From Dolomedes plantarius (Eukaryota > Arthropoda > Arachnida > Araneae > Dolomedidae), in the NCBI GenBank assembly GCA_907164885.2, contig OU015496.1, positions 186,585,781 through 186,649,780 of the forward strand: 64,000 nt of DNA. Direction: 5' to 3'. A program made the position numbers and the translations under genes. The notes beneath the pieces are model-generated. The model was not told the origin of the DNA, searched no databases, and saw only the letters and a list, made by a program, of their open reading frames with translations. Positions 42,326-53,436 of the stretch are shown piece after piece. Positions within the stretch are counted from its first letter, which is position 1; each line of letters starts with the position of its first letter.

Positions 42326-43818
42326 AGAAAATCGTAAAGGATAATTTTATAGACAAAATAATGTAGAAGAAAATATTCAAATTAAATCTAATATAAAGAA
42401 TACTAAAGAATATAGTACAGTTAATACAGTACAGTTTGTAGAACATTTCTTTTACTGTATTTTAATATTTTTTGGATAATGTCCAATCGTCTGCCGCATT
42501 AGCAAGGAAAAAAATATTTTTTGACTATTTAGTTGTTATGCACGTGACGATAAATTTATTTAAAGTACCAGAAATAGAAATCACGTGATCAGCATTTAAT
42601 AAATTAAATTCTAAAATTTAATCTTTAAAAATTCCCCAAAAATCAGGAAATGGAGGTAAAGATTCGAAAAAGATCTTATTTTAAAGGAATTTTTACGCTC
42701 TTTCTCGTGATATAAATTTTATAACCCTCAAATTATTATTTTAAATGCAAACTTTAAAAAAGTTACCAAAACAGCTTAAAAATTTAATTTTAAAAAATCG
42801 AAGAAGAATTTTTGAAAAATATTTCTTAGTGCACCCCTACACTATAAGAAGAATCGCCATGCAAAATTTCAGTCCTTTAGGTCCAGCGGTTTGGTCTATG
42901 CATTGTATGTCAGTCAGTGAGTCAGTTACGGAACTGTTTTTCATATATAGATAAAATGGCGTGAGATTTTTGAGACTGTTGGCATCCCATCAGATCAAGA
43001 ACATACATACTAGTTTGCATCAATATTTGGATATGAAAACACTCCATGCAAGGTGGGTGCCACGTTTGCCAGCAATCGATTAAAAACGTGAACGAGGGAA
43101 CACTTCGAAGCGGAATTTTGAGCTGTTTCAAAGAAATCCGGATGAAACAGCTGGGGAAGACGTGAAAAAACAGCTGGGATGAACGTGAACGAGTTAAACA
43201 CTTCGAAGCACAATTTGGAACTGTTAAAAAAAAAAGAAAAAATCCAGTTGAATTTTTGGGTCGTTTCGTAAAAATTGCCGAAACATGGGTACGTCACTAT
43301 CAGCCAGAAACGAACGAACGGTCAAAGCAGGCTGTAGCAGGTGAACCTGCAGGAAAGGTTATGACCTCTATTTTATGGGATTCCCTTGGCATAATCTTTA
43401 TTGATTACATGGCAAAGGGCAAAGCAATCACCGGAAAGTATTAGGCATCATTACTGGAACGTTTAAACCGTAAAACTAAGACCAAAAAGGCCCTATTTAG
43501 CGATAAAAGAGGTTATTTTCGATCATGAAAATGTTACGGCTCATTCACCTGCGATTGCGGCGGCCAAACTGTTAGAATCACGCTACGAAATTGTACCTCA
43601 CCTTTCGCATTCTCCAGATTTGCACCCCCCCCCCCCTCGGACAACTGCTTGTTTCCAAACATAAAAATTTCTTGCAGGTCAGAAATTGGATCAAATTCCG
43701 AAGTGATTAGTGAAACAAGCGCATATATTTCAAACTTAGACCAGACATACTTTATGGAGGGGATAAACTTATCGAACTTATGGAAGATTATGTAAGAAAA
43801 ATTAATAAAAAAATTTAA
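41880..43818 (+). pseudogene. Mariner transposase, heavily mutated
   Basis: Readable pieces on the plus strand include RGKTVAETKFSLDKYYGE (N-terminal helix-turn-helix, SETMAR-like), ETWVRHYQPETNERSKQ near 43280 (the first catalytic Asp position is Glu-Thr-Trp preceded by a substitution), AGKVMTSILWDSLGIIFIDY, then FDHENVTAHSPAIAAAKLLE and HLSHSPDLHP near 43530-43640, where the second and third catalytic Asp residues are expected. Many stops, frameshifts, a C-run at 43625 and the Helitron insertion make it dead. It resembles the transposase part of SETMAR-type mariners. Confidence 0.82.
42129..42951 (-). mobile_element. Non-autonomous Helitron, copy 2
   Basis: On the minus strand it begins TCTATATATGAAAAACAG after an A and ends GGGTTTTCAGCTAG before T, the A/T target of Helitrons. 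It contains two AT microsatellites (about 42209-42231 and 42274-42320). It is inserted in the mariner. Confidence 0.85.
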
Positions 43819-43890
43819 CAAAAAAAAACCTGTCGTTTTCGTTATTTTTGCACGGACTTATCAAACGTCCCTTGTAATTAATGGCATTAA

Positions 43891-44413
43891 GGCTACCGTT
43901 TACTAACCCTGTTGGATTTGCTCACCTCAATGTTAACCTATGGAGAAAATTTGTCCACGGATTGCCCACTTGGATTCAAAGATTTTTTTTTAAATTGTAC
44001 TCCGTCATAGAGAAAGAAATTTTACATTTGTGTACATTTTTCGTTTTTTTAAACAATGCAATTAATATTTTAAAATTTAAATTATTCGGGGAAAAATCTG
44101 GTACAGTGTGTTTTAAACGCTCATAAATTCCTTCGGGGGACGAAATTTATAAAAATGAATCCTGTAGCGCTTTGCAGAAAAGTCCAGGCTATCTGACAAT
44201 ACCAATTTTATTTGATTATCGGCATTTATGTACCTGTAAATAGTTGACAAAAATATATTTTAAATAAAAAATTTGGGGGCAGCGCTCAACCCCCCTATAA
44301 AGAGAGAGCCAGGGGGGTGGAATTCTCGAACTGTCAACTCGACTCCTCCCAACACAAGAGTCTGCAAGAAGAGGATAAGGGAAATACGATTTTGTTCTTA
44401 GTACATAGCAGCC
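43891..44413. mobile_element. TTAA-flanked MITE, 523 bp
   Basis: TTAA at 43887-43890 and 44414-44417, ends GGCTACCGTTTACTAACCC and TAGTACATAGCAGCC. The body is close to 49085-49644 and, reversed, to 48064-48613. Confidence 0.88.
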
Positions 44414-44417
44414 TTAA

Positions 44418-44855
44418 GGCTACCGTGTACTAGCCCTATTGGATTTGCTCACCTCAATGTTAACCTATGGAGAAAATGTGTCTACTATTGACAGCTACGT
44501 AAATGCTGATCCAATAAAAATGGTATTTTCAGACGGACTGAACTTTTATGCACCTTGCAACAGGATTCATTTTGTAAATGTCGTCCACCAAAGGAATTGA
44601 CGAGCGTTAAAAACAAACTATACCAGATTTTTTCCTGAAATAATTTAAATAAAAAAATAATTTTTGCATTTCAAAAAAAAAAAAAAAAAAAAGGAAAAGC
44701 GAAAAATACCCCAAGGTGTAAAATTTTTTTCCTCTATTCCGAAGTACAATTTTTTAAAAAAATCTTTCAATCCCAGTCGGCAATCCTTGTACAAATTTTT
44801 TCCTTAGGTTAACATTGAGGTGAGCGAATCCAACAGGGTTAGTACAGGGTTAGCC
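44418..44855. mobile_element. TTAA-flanked MITE, 438 bp, sharing a TTAA with its neighbour
   Basis: It starts directly after the TTAA at 44414-44417 that also ends the previous copy, and ends before TTAA at 44856-44859. Both ends carry the GTTAACCTATGGAGA type subterminal repeat, so its arms are inverse to each other over about 80 bp. Confidence 0.88.
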
Positions 44856-44859
44856 TTAA

Positions 44860-45324
44860 AACTTAGAACGGAAAACAAATTAACTAAGTTAAAATAACAT
44901 AGAACCTATTATAGAGATACTGAAAGATATCTATTGTTGTGTACCGCAATACATATCAGATCCTTTGTCACTACCGTTGAATATTCAAAGATGCGTTGAG
45001 TCCCGAAATGAAAAATGGAATAAAACGGACGCTCGGTGCTGAGCATTACGCAACATATTTCCGAAGCCACGGATGAGTGCGTCGACATGAAAACTTGAAA
45101 GGCTTCGGAAAACTATCCAAAAGACTTCCCGCTCAGCACTGGAGGTACCAGCATTTATTTGTTCGAGATATAAAGAGCTCTTTATATTTCCTGATGTTGA
45201 AATTTTCAGTCTGCAGGCGAATGGCTGACTGGTTAATAACCTCCTAAGCGATGGGGAGATGGGCTTTCACACGAGATTAGCACTTTGTTGCAGAATTTTG
45301 TATCGATCTGTATGCTAGTTTACG
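44860..45324. other. Unassigned sequence
   Basis: No gene or repeat boundary is supported. It lies between the TTAA MITE and the tandem array. Confidence 0.4.
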
Positions 45325-46357
45325 CACTGAGACAGATGAGAGTGCCTTTGGATAATCAGCCGGATAATCGTCTTCCAATGAGAATGGCGTTGGCTCTCAC
45401 AGTAGGGATGCGACATCGATGTCGATGTTTTCAAAACATCGATGTTTTTATCAAACATCGATTTATTGAAGTCGATTTTTTTTAAACATCGATGTTTTAC
45501 GTTGTCTTGATGGTTTTTTTAATGGAAAAGTACCATAATAAAAGAAACCTAACCACGTACCATAATTTTCACACTGATACAGATGAGAGTGCCTTTGGAT
45601 AATCAGCCGGATAATCGTCTTCCAATGAGAATGACGTTGGCTCTCAGAGTAGGGATGGGACATCGATGTCGATGTTTTCAAAACATCGATGTTTTTATCA
45701 AACATCTATTTATTGAAGTCGATTTTTTTAAACATCGATGTTTTGTGCTCGATGTTTTACGTTGTCTTGATGGTTTTTTTTAATGGAAAAGTACCATAAT
45801 AAAAGAAACTTAACCACGTACCATAATTTTCACACTGAGACAGATGAGAGTGCCTTTGGATAATCAGCCGGATAATCGTCTTCCAATGAGAATGACGTTG
45901 ACTCTCAGAGTATGGATGGGACATCGATGTCGATGTTTTCAAAACATCGATGTTTTTATCAAACATCGATTTATTAAAGTCGATTTTTTTTAAACATCGA
46001 TGTTTTGTGCTAGATGTTTTACGTTGTCTTGATGGTTTTTTTTTAATGGAAAAGTATCATAATAAAAGAAACCTAACCACGTACCATAATTTTCACACTG
46101 AGGCAGATGAGAGTGCCTTTGGATAATCAGCAGGATAATCGTCTTCCAATGAGAATGACGTTGGCTCTCAGAGTAGGGATGCGACATCGATGTCAATTTT
46201 TTCAAAACATCGATGTTTTTATCAAACATCGATTTATTGAAGTCGATTTTTTTTAAACATCGATGTTTTGTGCTCGATGTTTTACGTTGTCTTGATGGTT
46301 TTTTTTAATGGAAAAGCATCATAATAAAAGAAACCTAACCACGTACCATGATTTTCA
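45325..46357. repeat. Four-unit tandem array, period 247-263 bp
   Basis: Units start at 45325, 45572, 45833 and 46096, each at CACTGAG/CACTGAT. Each holds about 75-80 bp of flank, then a TAGGGATG hAT end with CATCGATG palindromes, then GTTGTCTTGATGG. Units differ by short A/T-run indels and a GTGCTCGATG insertion absent from the first unit. Confidence 0.92.
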
Positions 46358-46748
46358 CACTCAGTAAATGTAAGTCTGAATTCTGAAAAGGACAAATACA
46401 AAAGGGGGAACGATACCCTAGCAACGGGATAAATGGCAATTAACAACTAAGGATCCAATCAGAGCGCTTGGAATGTTCTCGACACTCCAGAACCTTCCAT
46501 GGAGTTTTAATTTATAAATAGTATAAACACGAGCGGCTATTTAAGTTTTTGTGTTATTCTGGTTTTATATAAGCTAGCGTTAATTAATATTAAGAGGCCT
46601 CCCTAAAACCGTTACTAAACCAGTTTTAAAGAATGGATGTTCAAAAACATCGATGTTTTTGGGGAAATGCTTTATTAGCATCGATGTTTTAATATTGAAT
46701 ATCGATGTTTCAAAACATCGATGTTTTGTTGTCGATGTCCCATCTCTA
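46174..46748. mobile_element. hAT-like MITE (TAGGGATG..CATCTCTA), 575 bp
   Basis: The left end lies in the last array unit and the right end is ATGTCCCATCTCTA. Perfect 8-bp duplications TCTCAGAG flank it (46166-46173, 46749-46756). CATCGATGTTTT is repeated many times inside. Confidence 0.85.
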
Positions 46749-46799
46749 TCTCAGAGCTGGGTTTTAAGGGGTCGAGTCATATTATCGGGTTGGGTGTAA

Positions 46800-46985
46800 G
46801 GGCCTGTTCACATAGGAGTCCGTTACGTTGCGTTAAGGAATAGATGACGTTGAGGCGAAAATAAACCAATCATAGGCCTCCAAACGATTAGCAATGAAAT
46901 TTTTAACGCCTATGATTGGTTTATTTTCGTCTCAACGTCATCTTTTCCTTAACGCAACGCAACGGACTCCTATGTGAACAGGCCC
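46800..46985. mobile_element. PIF/Harbinger-like hairpin MITE, copy 1, 186 bp
   Basis: GGGCCTGTTCACATAGGAGT and its inverse run for about 80 bp, leaving a short loop, so the element is nearly all arm. It is flanked by TAA and TTA. Two other copies have the same length. Confidence 0.88.
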
Positions 46986-46988
46986 TTA

Positions 46989-48063
46989 GGGGTTACGGAG
47001 TTGGCTTTGTAAAATGAAATTCAGTCTGTTTAGCCATGATGATGTTAACTGCCCTAGGTTGCTCCTAAAACTCAACAAGAGGATTTTCTTTTCTTTGAAA
47101 AAAGTACCTCCCCCCCCCCAAACAACGACAAAATGCTAATAATTTTGATTCGACCGTCGATTTTACTTTTTAATCACAAAATTTCTCCTGATTTAACATA
47201 AAAATCGTAGATTTAACGAAACGGAGATTTAACGAAAATTAGCTGTAAAACCGTTAAAGTCTTAACTTTGTTTTTATAACGTGAAACATATACAGAAAGT
47301 TTACGCCTTTTACGTATTTCTATATGGTTAGCTCTGGAATATGTACTTAACCTTGCAGAAGAAATTCGTATACGCTCTGAAATCTTAATAATTCCTGTTT
47401 AAGAACTGGAAGACCGAGAACACAGAAAGTCCGGATAACCAAAAATTATCCTTGAATACAGTAGAAAAAGACGCTAATCAGAGGTTTTTAAAGTTCGGAT
47501 TTATAATGATTAAATAGAGTTCATTTTAAAATGTGCTAAAATTTTATTGATTTTCAGTTGTTGTTTTCTTCTGTTTATGATCCATGCTGCAATTTTTTTG
47601 CTGTCAGTTCATCTTTTGAAACAAGAGGACTAAGCTGACGCGTACTTACAGCTTAGAAGTGAACTTTAGATAACCTGACGGATAGATTTTCAGATATCCA
47701 TAAACATCCATGTTTACCGCGGGATTCGAACCCGCAAACTTGACTGCAGAAAATACTTTTTTCTTTTAAACAGTGTTTTGAAAGGAAAATCGCTTATCGA
47801 AACTGAGAGCGTATACTTTAAAAGTTGGTCGCAATTCGTACAAGAGAAGTACTTCATCGCAGTTTTAGTTGGGTAAAAATGAAGCTAGCTAAACCGTGGG
47901 ATTTGATAGCCACGCTGAGGCAGCATTTAAAACATAAAGCTGCTAGTGTACTCATTTCAAGAAACCTGCAAATGTTTTCCTAAACTATGAAGTAATTTAT
48001 TTTTCTCAATTTAATTGCCGTTTTTATACCGAAAAAAAAAACTTTGTAGGTAAGTAACGTTAA
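46989..48063. other. Unassigned sequence with SINE fragment
   Basis: The minus strand at 47700-47745 reads GCGGGTTCGAATCCCGCGG, a B-box-like fragment followed by ACATGGATGTTTATGG as in SINE family A. There is no other feature. Confidence 0.45.
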
Positions 48064-48613
48064 GGCTGCTATGTACTAATTAAAAAATCGTATTTCCCTT
48101 TTCCTCTTCTTGCAGACTCTTGTGGTAGGAGGAGTCCAGTTGACAGTTCGAGAATTCTACCCCCCTTAGGATTGACATTTTGAGGGATTGTAATGGCTCT
48201 CTCTCTATAGGGTGGTTAAGCGCTGCCCCCAAATTTTTTCTTTAAAATATATTTTTGTCAACTATTTACAGGTACATAAATACTGATAATCAAATAAAAT
48301 TGGTATTGGCAGATAGCCTGAACTTTTCTGCAAAGCGCTACAGGATTCCTTTTATAAATTTCGTCCGACGAAGGAATTTATGAGCGTTTAAAATACACTA
48401 TACCAGATTTTTTCCCCGAATAATATAAATTTTAAAATATTAATTGCATTTTAAAAAAACGCAAAATGTACACAAACGTAAAATTTCTTTCTTTATACGG
48501 AGTACAATTTTTAAAAAAAAATCTTTGAATCCAAGTCGGCAATCCGTGGACAAATTTTCTCCATAGGTTAACATTGAGGTGAACGAATCCAATGGGGTTA
48601 GTACATAGCAGCA
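48064..48613. mobile_element. TTAA-flanked MITE, 550 bp, reverse orientation
   Basis: TTAA at 48060-48063 and 48614-48617, left end GGCTGCTATGTACTAA, right end with CTCCATAGGTTAACATTGAG. The body is the reverse of 49085-49644. Confidence 0.88.
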
Positions 48614-48617
48614 TTAA

Positions 48618-49080
48618 GAAAATGGATGTCAGAATGTGTATGCTATTGGCTTCAAATTTAAACACTTACGATCTTTACACTTGTATCTCTACTGCATGTT
48701 TTAATCTAAACATACATACATCAATCGGAACCTGCGTCTGTGAAATAGGTGCCTTTGTTTAGAGCGCCCAGAGACTTAATTTTGTTGCCAGTGCTATTCG
48801 TAGCGTCAAATGAGGAAATGTGAGGAGGACAAAGCTTCGGAATAGGCAGGAAGAAGGCTGGAGAGAGCGTTTTGAGGTATGTCATCCATCTCCCGTGTAA
48901 TTTATGTTGATAAGAAGAGAAGAGGGTCGGAAACGCTTCGCAAGCGGAGGGTTTCGATCGTTGGACTAACGAAGCACTCACTCTCTTTGCTGATGTGGCA
49001 TATTTCACGTGGAAAGCGATTGCAGTTCGATACCCTTGTCCGCTATTCCTTAAAATGGAGTACCCTGTAGAAACAGAGAC
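48618..49080. other. Unassigned sequence
   Basis: Contains a 95-codon minus-strand frame (48721-49008) that I cannot identify. The right edge GGAGTACCCTGTAG resembles a transposon terminus without a seen partner. Confidence 0.4.
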
Positions 49081-49084
49081 TTAA

Positions 49085-49644
49085 GGCTGCTATGTACTAA
49101 CCCCATTGGATTCGCTCACCTCAATGTTAACCTATGGAGAAAATTTTTCCACGGATTGCCGACTTGAATTCAAAGATTTTTTTAAAAAAATTGTACTCCG
49201 CCATAGAGAAAGAAATTTTACATTTGTGTACATTTTTCGTTTTTTTAAAAAAATGCAATTAAAATTTTAAAATTTAAATTATTCGGAGAAAAATCTGGTA
49301 TAGTGTGTTTTAAACGCTCATAAATTCCTTCGGTGGACGAAATTTATAAAATGAATCCTGTAGCGCTTTACAGAAAAGTTCAGGCTATCTGACAATACCA
49401 ATTTTATTTGATTATCAGCATTTATGTACCTGCAAATAGTTGACAAAAATATATTTTAAATAAAAAATCTGGGAGCAGCGCTTAACCCCCCCCCCACTAT
49501 AGAGAGAGAGCCATTACAATCCTTCAAAATGTCAATCCTAAGGGGGGTGGAATTCTCGAACTGTCAACTGGACCCCTCCCACCACAAGAGTCTGCAAGAA
49601 GAGGAAAAGGGAAATACGATATTTTTCCTTAGTACATAGTAGCC
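49085..49644. mobile_element. TTAA-flanked MITE, 560 bp
   Basis: TTAA at 49081-49084 and 49645-49648 with ends GGCTGCTATGTACTAACCC and TAGTACATAGTAGCC. It matches 43891-44413 over most of its length. Confidence 0.88.
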
Positions 49645-49648
49645 TTAA

Positions 49649-50207
49649 GAATCCAAAATTAAGGGTACCTAACCTAGTGTCGGGATGAACCTCTTTTTTT
49701 CTAAAAGAAATATAGTTATTGTTTATGCCAGTGGTTCTTAAAGCTGCTGTGTATTGCAAAACGTCGTCGGACTGGTAGCGGTTAACAAAATGACGACCAG
49801 ACTAAATAACACTAAATAAGGATGATTTTTATTTACACTGATTGAAGAATGAGGAAATCACGGAATGATATTTTAACATAAAGCACTCTAAGGATTCGTG
49901 CGAGTTGTCAAAGTTCAGGAACTTCACCCGCATGAGCAGACACAGTTCAGATAGAATTTATACGATTCTAGTTGGCACTTAAGTCTGAGTTCAGGATAAG
50001 CGCGTCAACTGGCTCCCTATACTGGAGCCTATTTGGCTGGTTGAGGGAATTTCTGTCGGAAACCATGATGACAGGATGTCGAGCTAAAAGTCAGATGCGT
50101 CTGGGATCGAATGTTCAAGTTAGCTCCGATAGTTATACAGAGCTTTATTCTAAAGTCTGGTCGACCGGAATCGAATAAACCTCCTCTCACGTCAGGAATC
50201 AGGAGAG
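49649..50207. other. Unassigned sequence
   Basis: No gene is supported. The 68- and 83-codon frames on opposite strands are shadows of one GC-richer patch. Confidence 0.4.
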
Positions 50208-50210
50208 TTA

Positions 50211-50396
50211 GGGCCTGTTCACATAGGAGTCCGTTGCGTTGCGTTAAGGAAAAGATGATGCTGAGACGAAAATAAACCAATCATAGCCCTCCAAACGATT
50301 AGCGATGAAATTTTTAACGCCTATGATTGGTTTATTTTCGTCTCAACGTCATCTTTCCCTTAACGCTACGCAACGGACTCCTATGTGAACAGGCCC
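50211..50396. mobile_element. PIF/Harbinger-like hairpin MITE, copy 2, 186 bp
   Basis: Same arms as 46800-46985, flanked by TTA on both sides (50208-50210, 50397-50399). Confidence 0.9.
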
Positions 50397-50399
50397 TTA

Positions 50400-51053
50400 C
50401 TCTCTCTCCTATCACGATATAATGCTTCCGTTAGAAGCTGATAGACTGGATGCCGAAAGACGAATTCCTACCACACAGGAATTTAGAGACTTTACTATCT
50501 ATCGATATTCGACCTAGCCCTAGGTACGAATCAACTAAGAACACCTAAGACAAGTTCTCCGTTGGAGAAACAATTTTATCACGACCGCACTGGCCGGAGT
50601 GAGCGACTTCTCACCTTGAGACTAGGAGGATAACTAACGCTAATTTTTCTCAGCGACCTAACTTTGGATTTGGCGCTCCGATCGCTGGAAAATTAAAATG
50701 ATTTTAAGTGGTGCGCTTGAAGGGTGACATCATCTTTAGGGGCTATTATTGATCTATCTTTCCCCGCTGAAGACTCAGAGGTGAGCTCGCACTATTAATT
50801 TTACGAGCCTTCTTCATCAGTCAGTGGGTTGCGAAGCGAATCAGGATTTCAATTTTAACGTCACATAGCAGACTTACTGGCACAGCGTAGCTTCGGCTTC
50901 ATTGTCAACAGCGTTTTGTTCAGGCCGCCCTTTGTTACTGTGCCTTCTGCCCGTGGCTACGAGCGCATGTTTATATAGCCGGTGGTTCACTAGAGATCGT
51001 TAATTTTAGGAAAGGATTGTGTTAATTGGGGAGAATCAATTTTGATTCTTCAC
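50400..51053. other. Unassigned sequence
   Basis: Moderately GC-rich for the window, with no reading frame or repeat that I can support. Confidence 0.4.
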
Positions 51054-51269
51054 AGCACTAACCCTATTGGATTCGCTCACCTCAATGTTAACCTATAGAG
51101 AAAATTTATTTACTATTGACAGCTACATAAATGCTGATAATCCAATAAAAATTGTATTTTCAGATGGCCTGAACTTTTCTGCACCTTGCAAGAGGATTCA
51201 TTCTATGAATATCGTCCAAAGGAATTTAGGAGAATTTAAAACACACTATACCAAATATTTCCCCCCTTA
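51054..51269. mobile_element. Truncated TTAA-family MITE
   Basis: From CACTAACCCTATTGGATTCG it matches the left half of 44418-44855 and stops near a TTAA. The GGCTGCTATG terminus is missing. Confidence 0.7.
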
Positions 51270-51491
51270 ATTGCGTGTTTTCTTAGCATTCTCAGTTGTC
51301 AACAATACATGGGAAATGACGAAAAACATTTCATTACTACATCAACTCAACGAGACTGTTATTGATGTTGAGATAAAAATTTTCATGTAAAGAGTTCTAT
51401 GAAAAGTGAGGAACGAATTCAACAAGCTATTCATCTCTCTATGAGTCATTGTGTTATTTTTGTGATATATGATGAACTTTTAAAAATCAAA
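51270..51491. other. Unassigned sequence
   Basis: Short AT-rich spacer with no feature seen. Confidence 0.4.
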
Positions 51492-51984
51492 AATTGAGGC
51501 GTTGACGTTGAAAAGAGGGTAAGTGCCAAAATTTTCGAAAAGTATTTTTTCACTGGGTTTGTTCCAAGGCTAATGGCGTTGAAAAGAAGTTAAGTGCCTA
51601 GCTAGTACCAAAATTTTCGAAAAGTAATTTTTCACTGATACAAGGGTTTGTTCCAAGGCCAATGGCGTTGAAAAGAAGGTAAATGCCTAGCTTCTTTTCA
51701 ACGCCATTAGCCTTGGAACAAACCCTTGTATCAGTGAAAAAATACTTTCCGGAAATTTTGACTCTTAGGGCCTGTTCACATAGAAGTCCGTTGCGTTGCG
51801 TTAAGGAAAAGATGACATTGAGACGAAAATAAACCAATCATAGACGTTAAAAATTTCATTGCTAATCGTTTGGACGCATATGATTGGTTTATTTTCTTCT
51901 CAACGTCATCTTTTCCTTAACGCAACGCAACGGACTTCTATGTGAACAGGCCCTTACCCTCTTTTCAACGTCAACGCCTCAATT
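51492..51984. repeat. Fold-back element, interrupted by a Harbinger-like MITE
   Basis: AATTGAGGCGTTGACGTTGA at the left is the inverse of the right end. Inside are two direct copies of a block of about 95 bp containing TTTGTTCCAAGGC, then one inverted copy. The MITE at 51768 splits the right arm at GGGTAAG/CTTACCC. Confidence 0.85.
51768..51953. mobile_element. PIF/Harbinger-like hairpin MITE, copy 3, 186 bp
   Basis: Flanked by TTA (51765-51767, 51954-51956). Same arms and length as copies 1 and 2. Confidence 0.9.
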
Positions 51985-52130
51985 GTTTTCATGACAAACT
52001 TTAATTTTAGAGATGATTGAATGACAATAGTGGTTCTCAACTTTTTCAACAACTCAGGGATCCCTAACACTTGTGCTGTACATTGTGAAAAAAAAACAAC
52101 AAAATCCGTCAAATTAACAATAAAGTACTA
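51985..52130. other. Possible hAT left end
   Basis: AGTGGTTCTCAACTTTTTCA at 52031 resembles a common hAT/Charlie terminus. No right end was seen, and the DD41D copy follows 80 bp on. Confidence 0.35.
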
Positions 52131-53434
52131 CAAAGGCTGTTCGCACATTTTTTAGACGATTTTGGTAAGCGGTAATAAAAAATCGTTTGCTGCAAAAGAA
52201 ATAATTGCAATTGTACTATGTTTTAAAAAGTCAAAATTATCGTCTGCGGCTTGAAAGTTTTGTTTTTATTCAAAATGGCGTTTTTAACAAAGCAGTGGTT
52301 CGAAGGCTACATTTATGCTCTTTCCGAAGAGAAATATGCATACTCCGTTATCCAAAAACGATGTGAGAGTCATGGTTTTGTGATATCTAAAGCGTCGATA
52401 GGTAATATCGTCAACAAGAAAGGAAAAAAAAACGTCAAATTGGAGCCTCAAGTGGGACAAAAATTCCAAACAAGTATCCAAGGAAAAAACGGACATCTTC
52501 GACTATTGCAAAGGTACGTTGTTTAATGTTAAAAGAAAATCCCCCTAGTCAAAGGACAGTTGCAAAATCATTAAAATGCTCGGTGTCCACTGTAAACAAA
52601 ATGATAAACGTTGATTTAAATCTTAAGAAAGCGAAAAAACGCAATGTGCATCGTCTTCTTCCAAATCATATCGCTGAACGCAGGACACGCTGCAGAATTC
52701 TATATGAGAAACACTTATCCAAAGAAAAATGGAAAACAATTGTCACTATAGATGAATCATGGGTGTATTTAAATGATTGTAACAAAAAAAGAGCCATTTA
52801 TTATCATAAAAGGGGAGAACAAAAATTTAAGTACATGGTTCAAAGAATCGAAAGAAAGTTTTTCTAAGGGATTCATGATTAGTGCTGGTTTTTCTTATAA
52901 TGGCAAGTTAAAAATAAAGAGAGTGGAAAAAAATGACAAAATTAACTCAAAATACTATCAGGAATATATTTTATCGCCAATTTTTCTGAATGAAATACCA
53001 TCGCTTTACCCACAGTGCCATCAATCTGTGACACTCCATCAGGACAAAACTAGCAGTCACACATCAAAATCCACTTTAAATTTCCTAAAAGAAATGGAAC
53101 AAAAAACTGGTATCAAAGCCATACCCTTCACTGATATCCCTACTAAATCTCCCGATGTATAACCTATGGATTTTTGTGTTTTCAGACTTTTAAAATCTGC
53201 ATTATTCAAACGTCGTCCCAAAACCCTTACAGGACTCTGGAAAGCTGTCCAGGAGGAATGGAATAGAATACCTCTTCTGACACTTCAAAAGGCATTATTA
53301 TCCTGGGAATTGCGGTGTCGAAAGATAGTTCAGAATAAGGGATGTCAAATAGAACATTTAAAACACAAGAATTTTATGTAATTTAGTTTTGTGAATACAA
53401 AGACATCGTCTAAAAAATGTGTGAACAGCCTCTG
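52131..53434 (+). mobile_element. DD41D element, copy 3
   Basis: Left end CAAAGGCTGTTCGCACATTT (one change from the consensus CAGAGG) and the inverse right end have TA at 52129-52130 and 53435-53436. Length 1304 bp. Confidence 0.92.
52275..53381 (+). pseudogene. DD41D transposase, frameshifted
   Basis: It begins MAFLTKQWFEG and ends at the family C-terminus. Compared with the copy at 19-27 kb, the A-run at 52423-52431 has nine A instead of seven (frameshift), an extra base follows GGGGAGAAC near 52820 (frameshift), and TCA became TAA at 53160-53162, just before the third catalytic Asp. All three catalytic motifs (TIDESW, HQDKTSSH, SPDV then PMD across the stop) are still readable, so decay is slight. 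Confidence 0.87.
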
Positions 53435-53436
53435 TA

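Larger units (their letters stand above)
41713..43875 (+). mobile_element. Mariner (DD34D) element, split by a Helitron
   Basis: ACAAGGGTCGTTTGATAAG and the inverse of CTTATCAAACGTCCCTTGT are terminal inverted repeats. TA follows on the right and the left duplication is degraded. Mariner transposase fragments lie inside, and the Helitron at 42129-42951 interrupts it. Confidence 0.85.

Noticed and set aside
45325..46357. Long direct repeats as a CRISPR or satellite
   Set aside because: Only four units of about 250 bp, each nearly identical throughout; explained by a local tandem duplication across a hAT end.
38984..49075. TACAGGATGTTTCC (38984) and GGAGTACCCTGTAG (49062) as two ends of one element
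   Set aside because: They are 10 kb apart with unrelated complete elements between, and the termini differ beyond the first bases.
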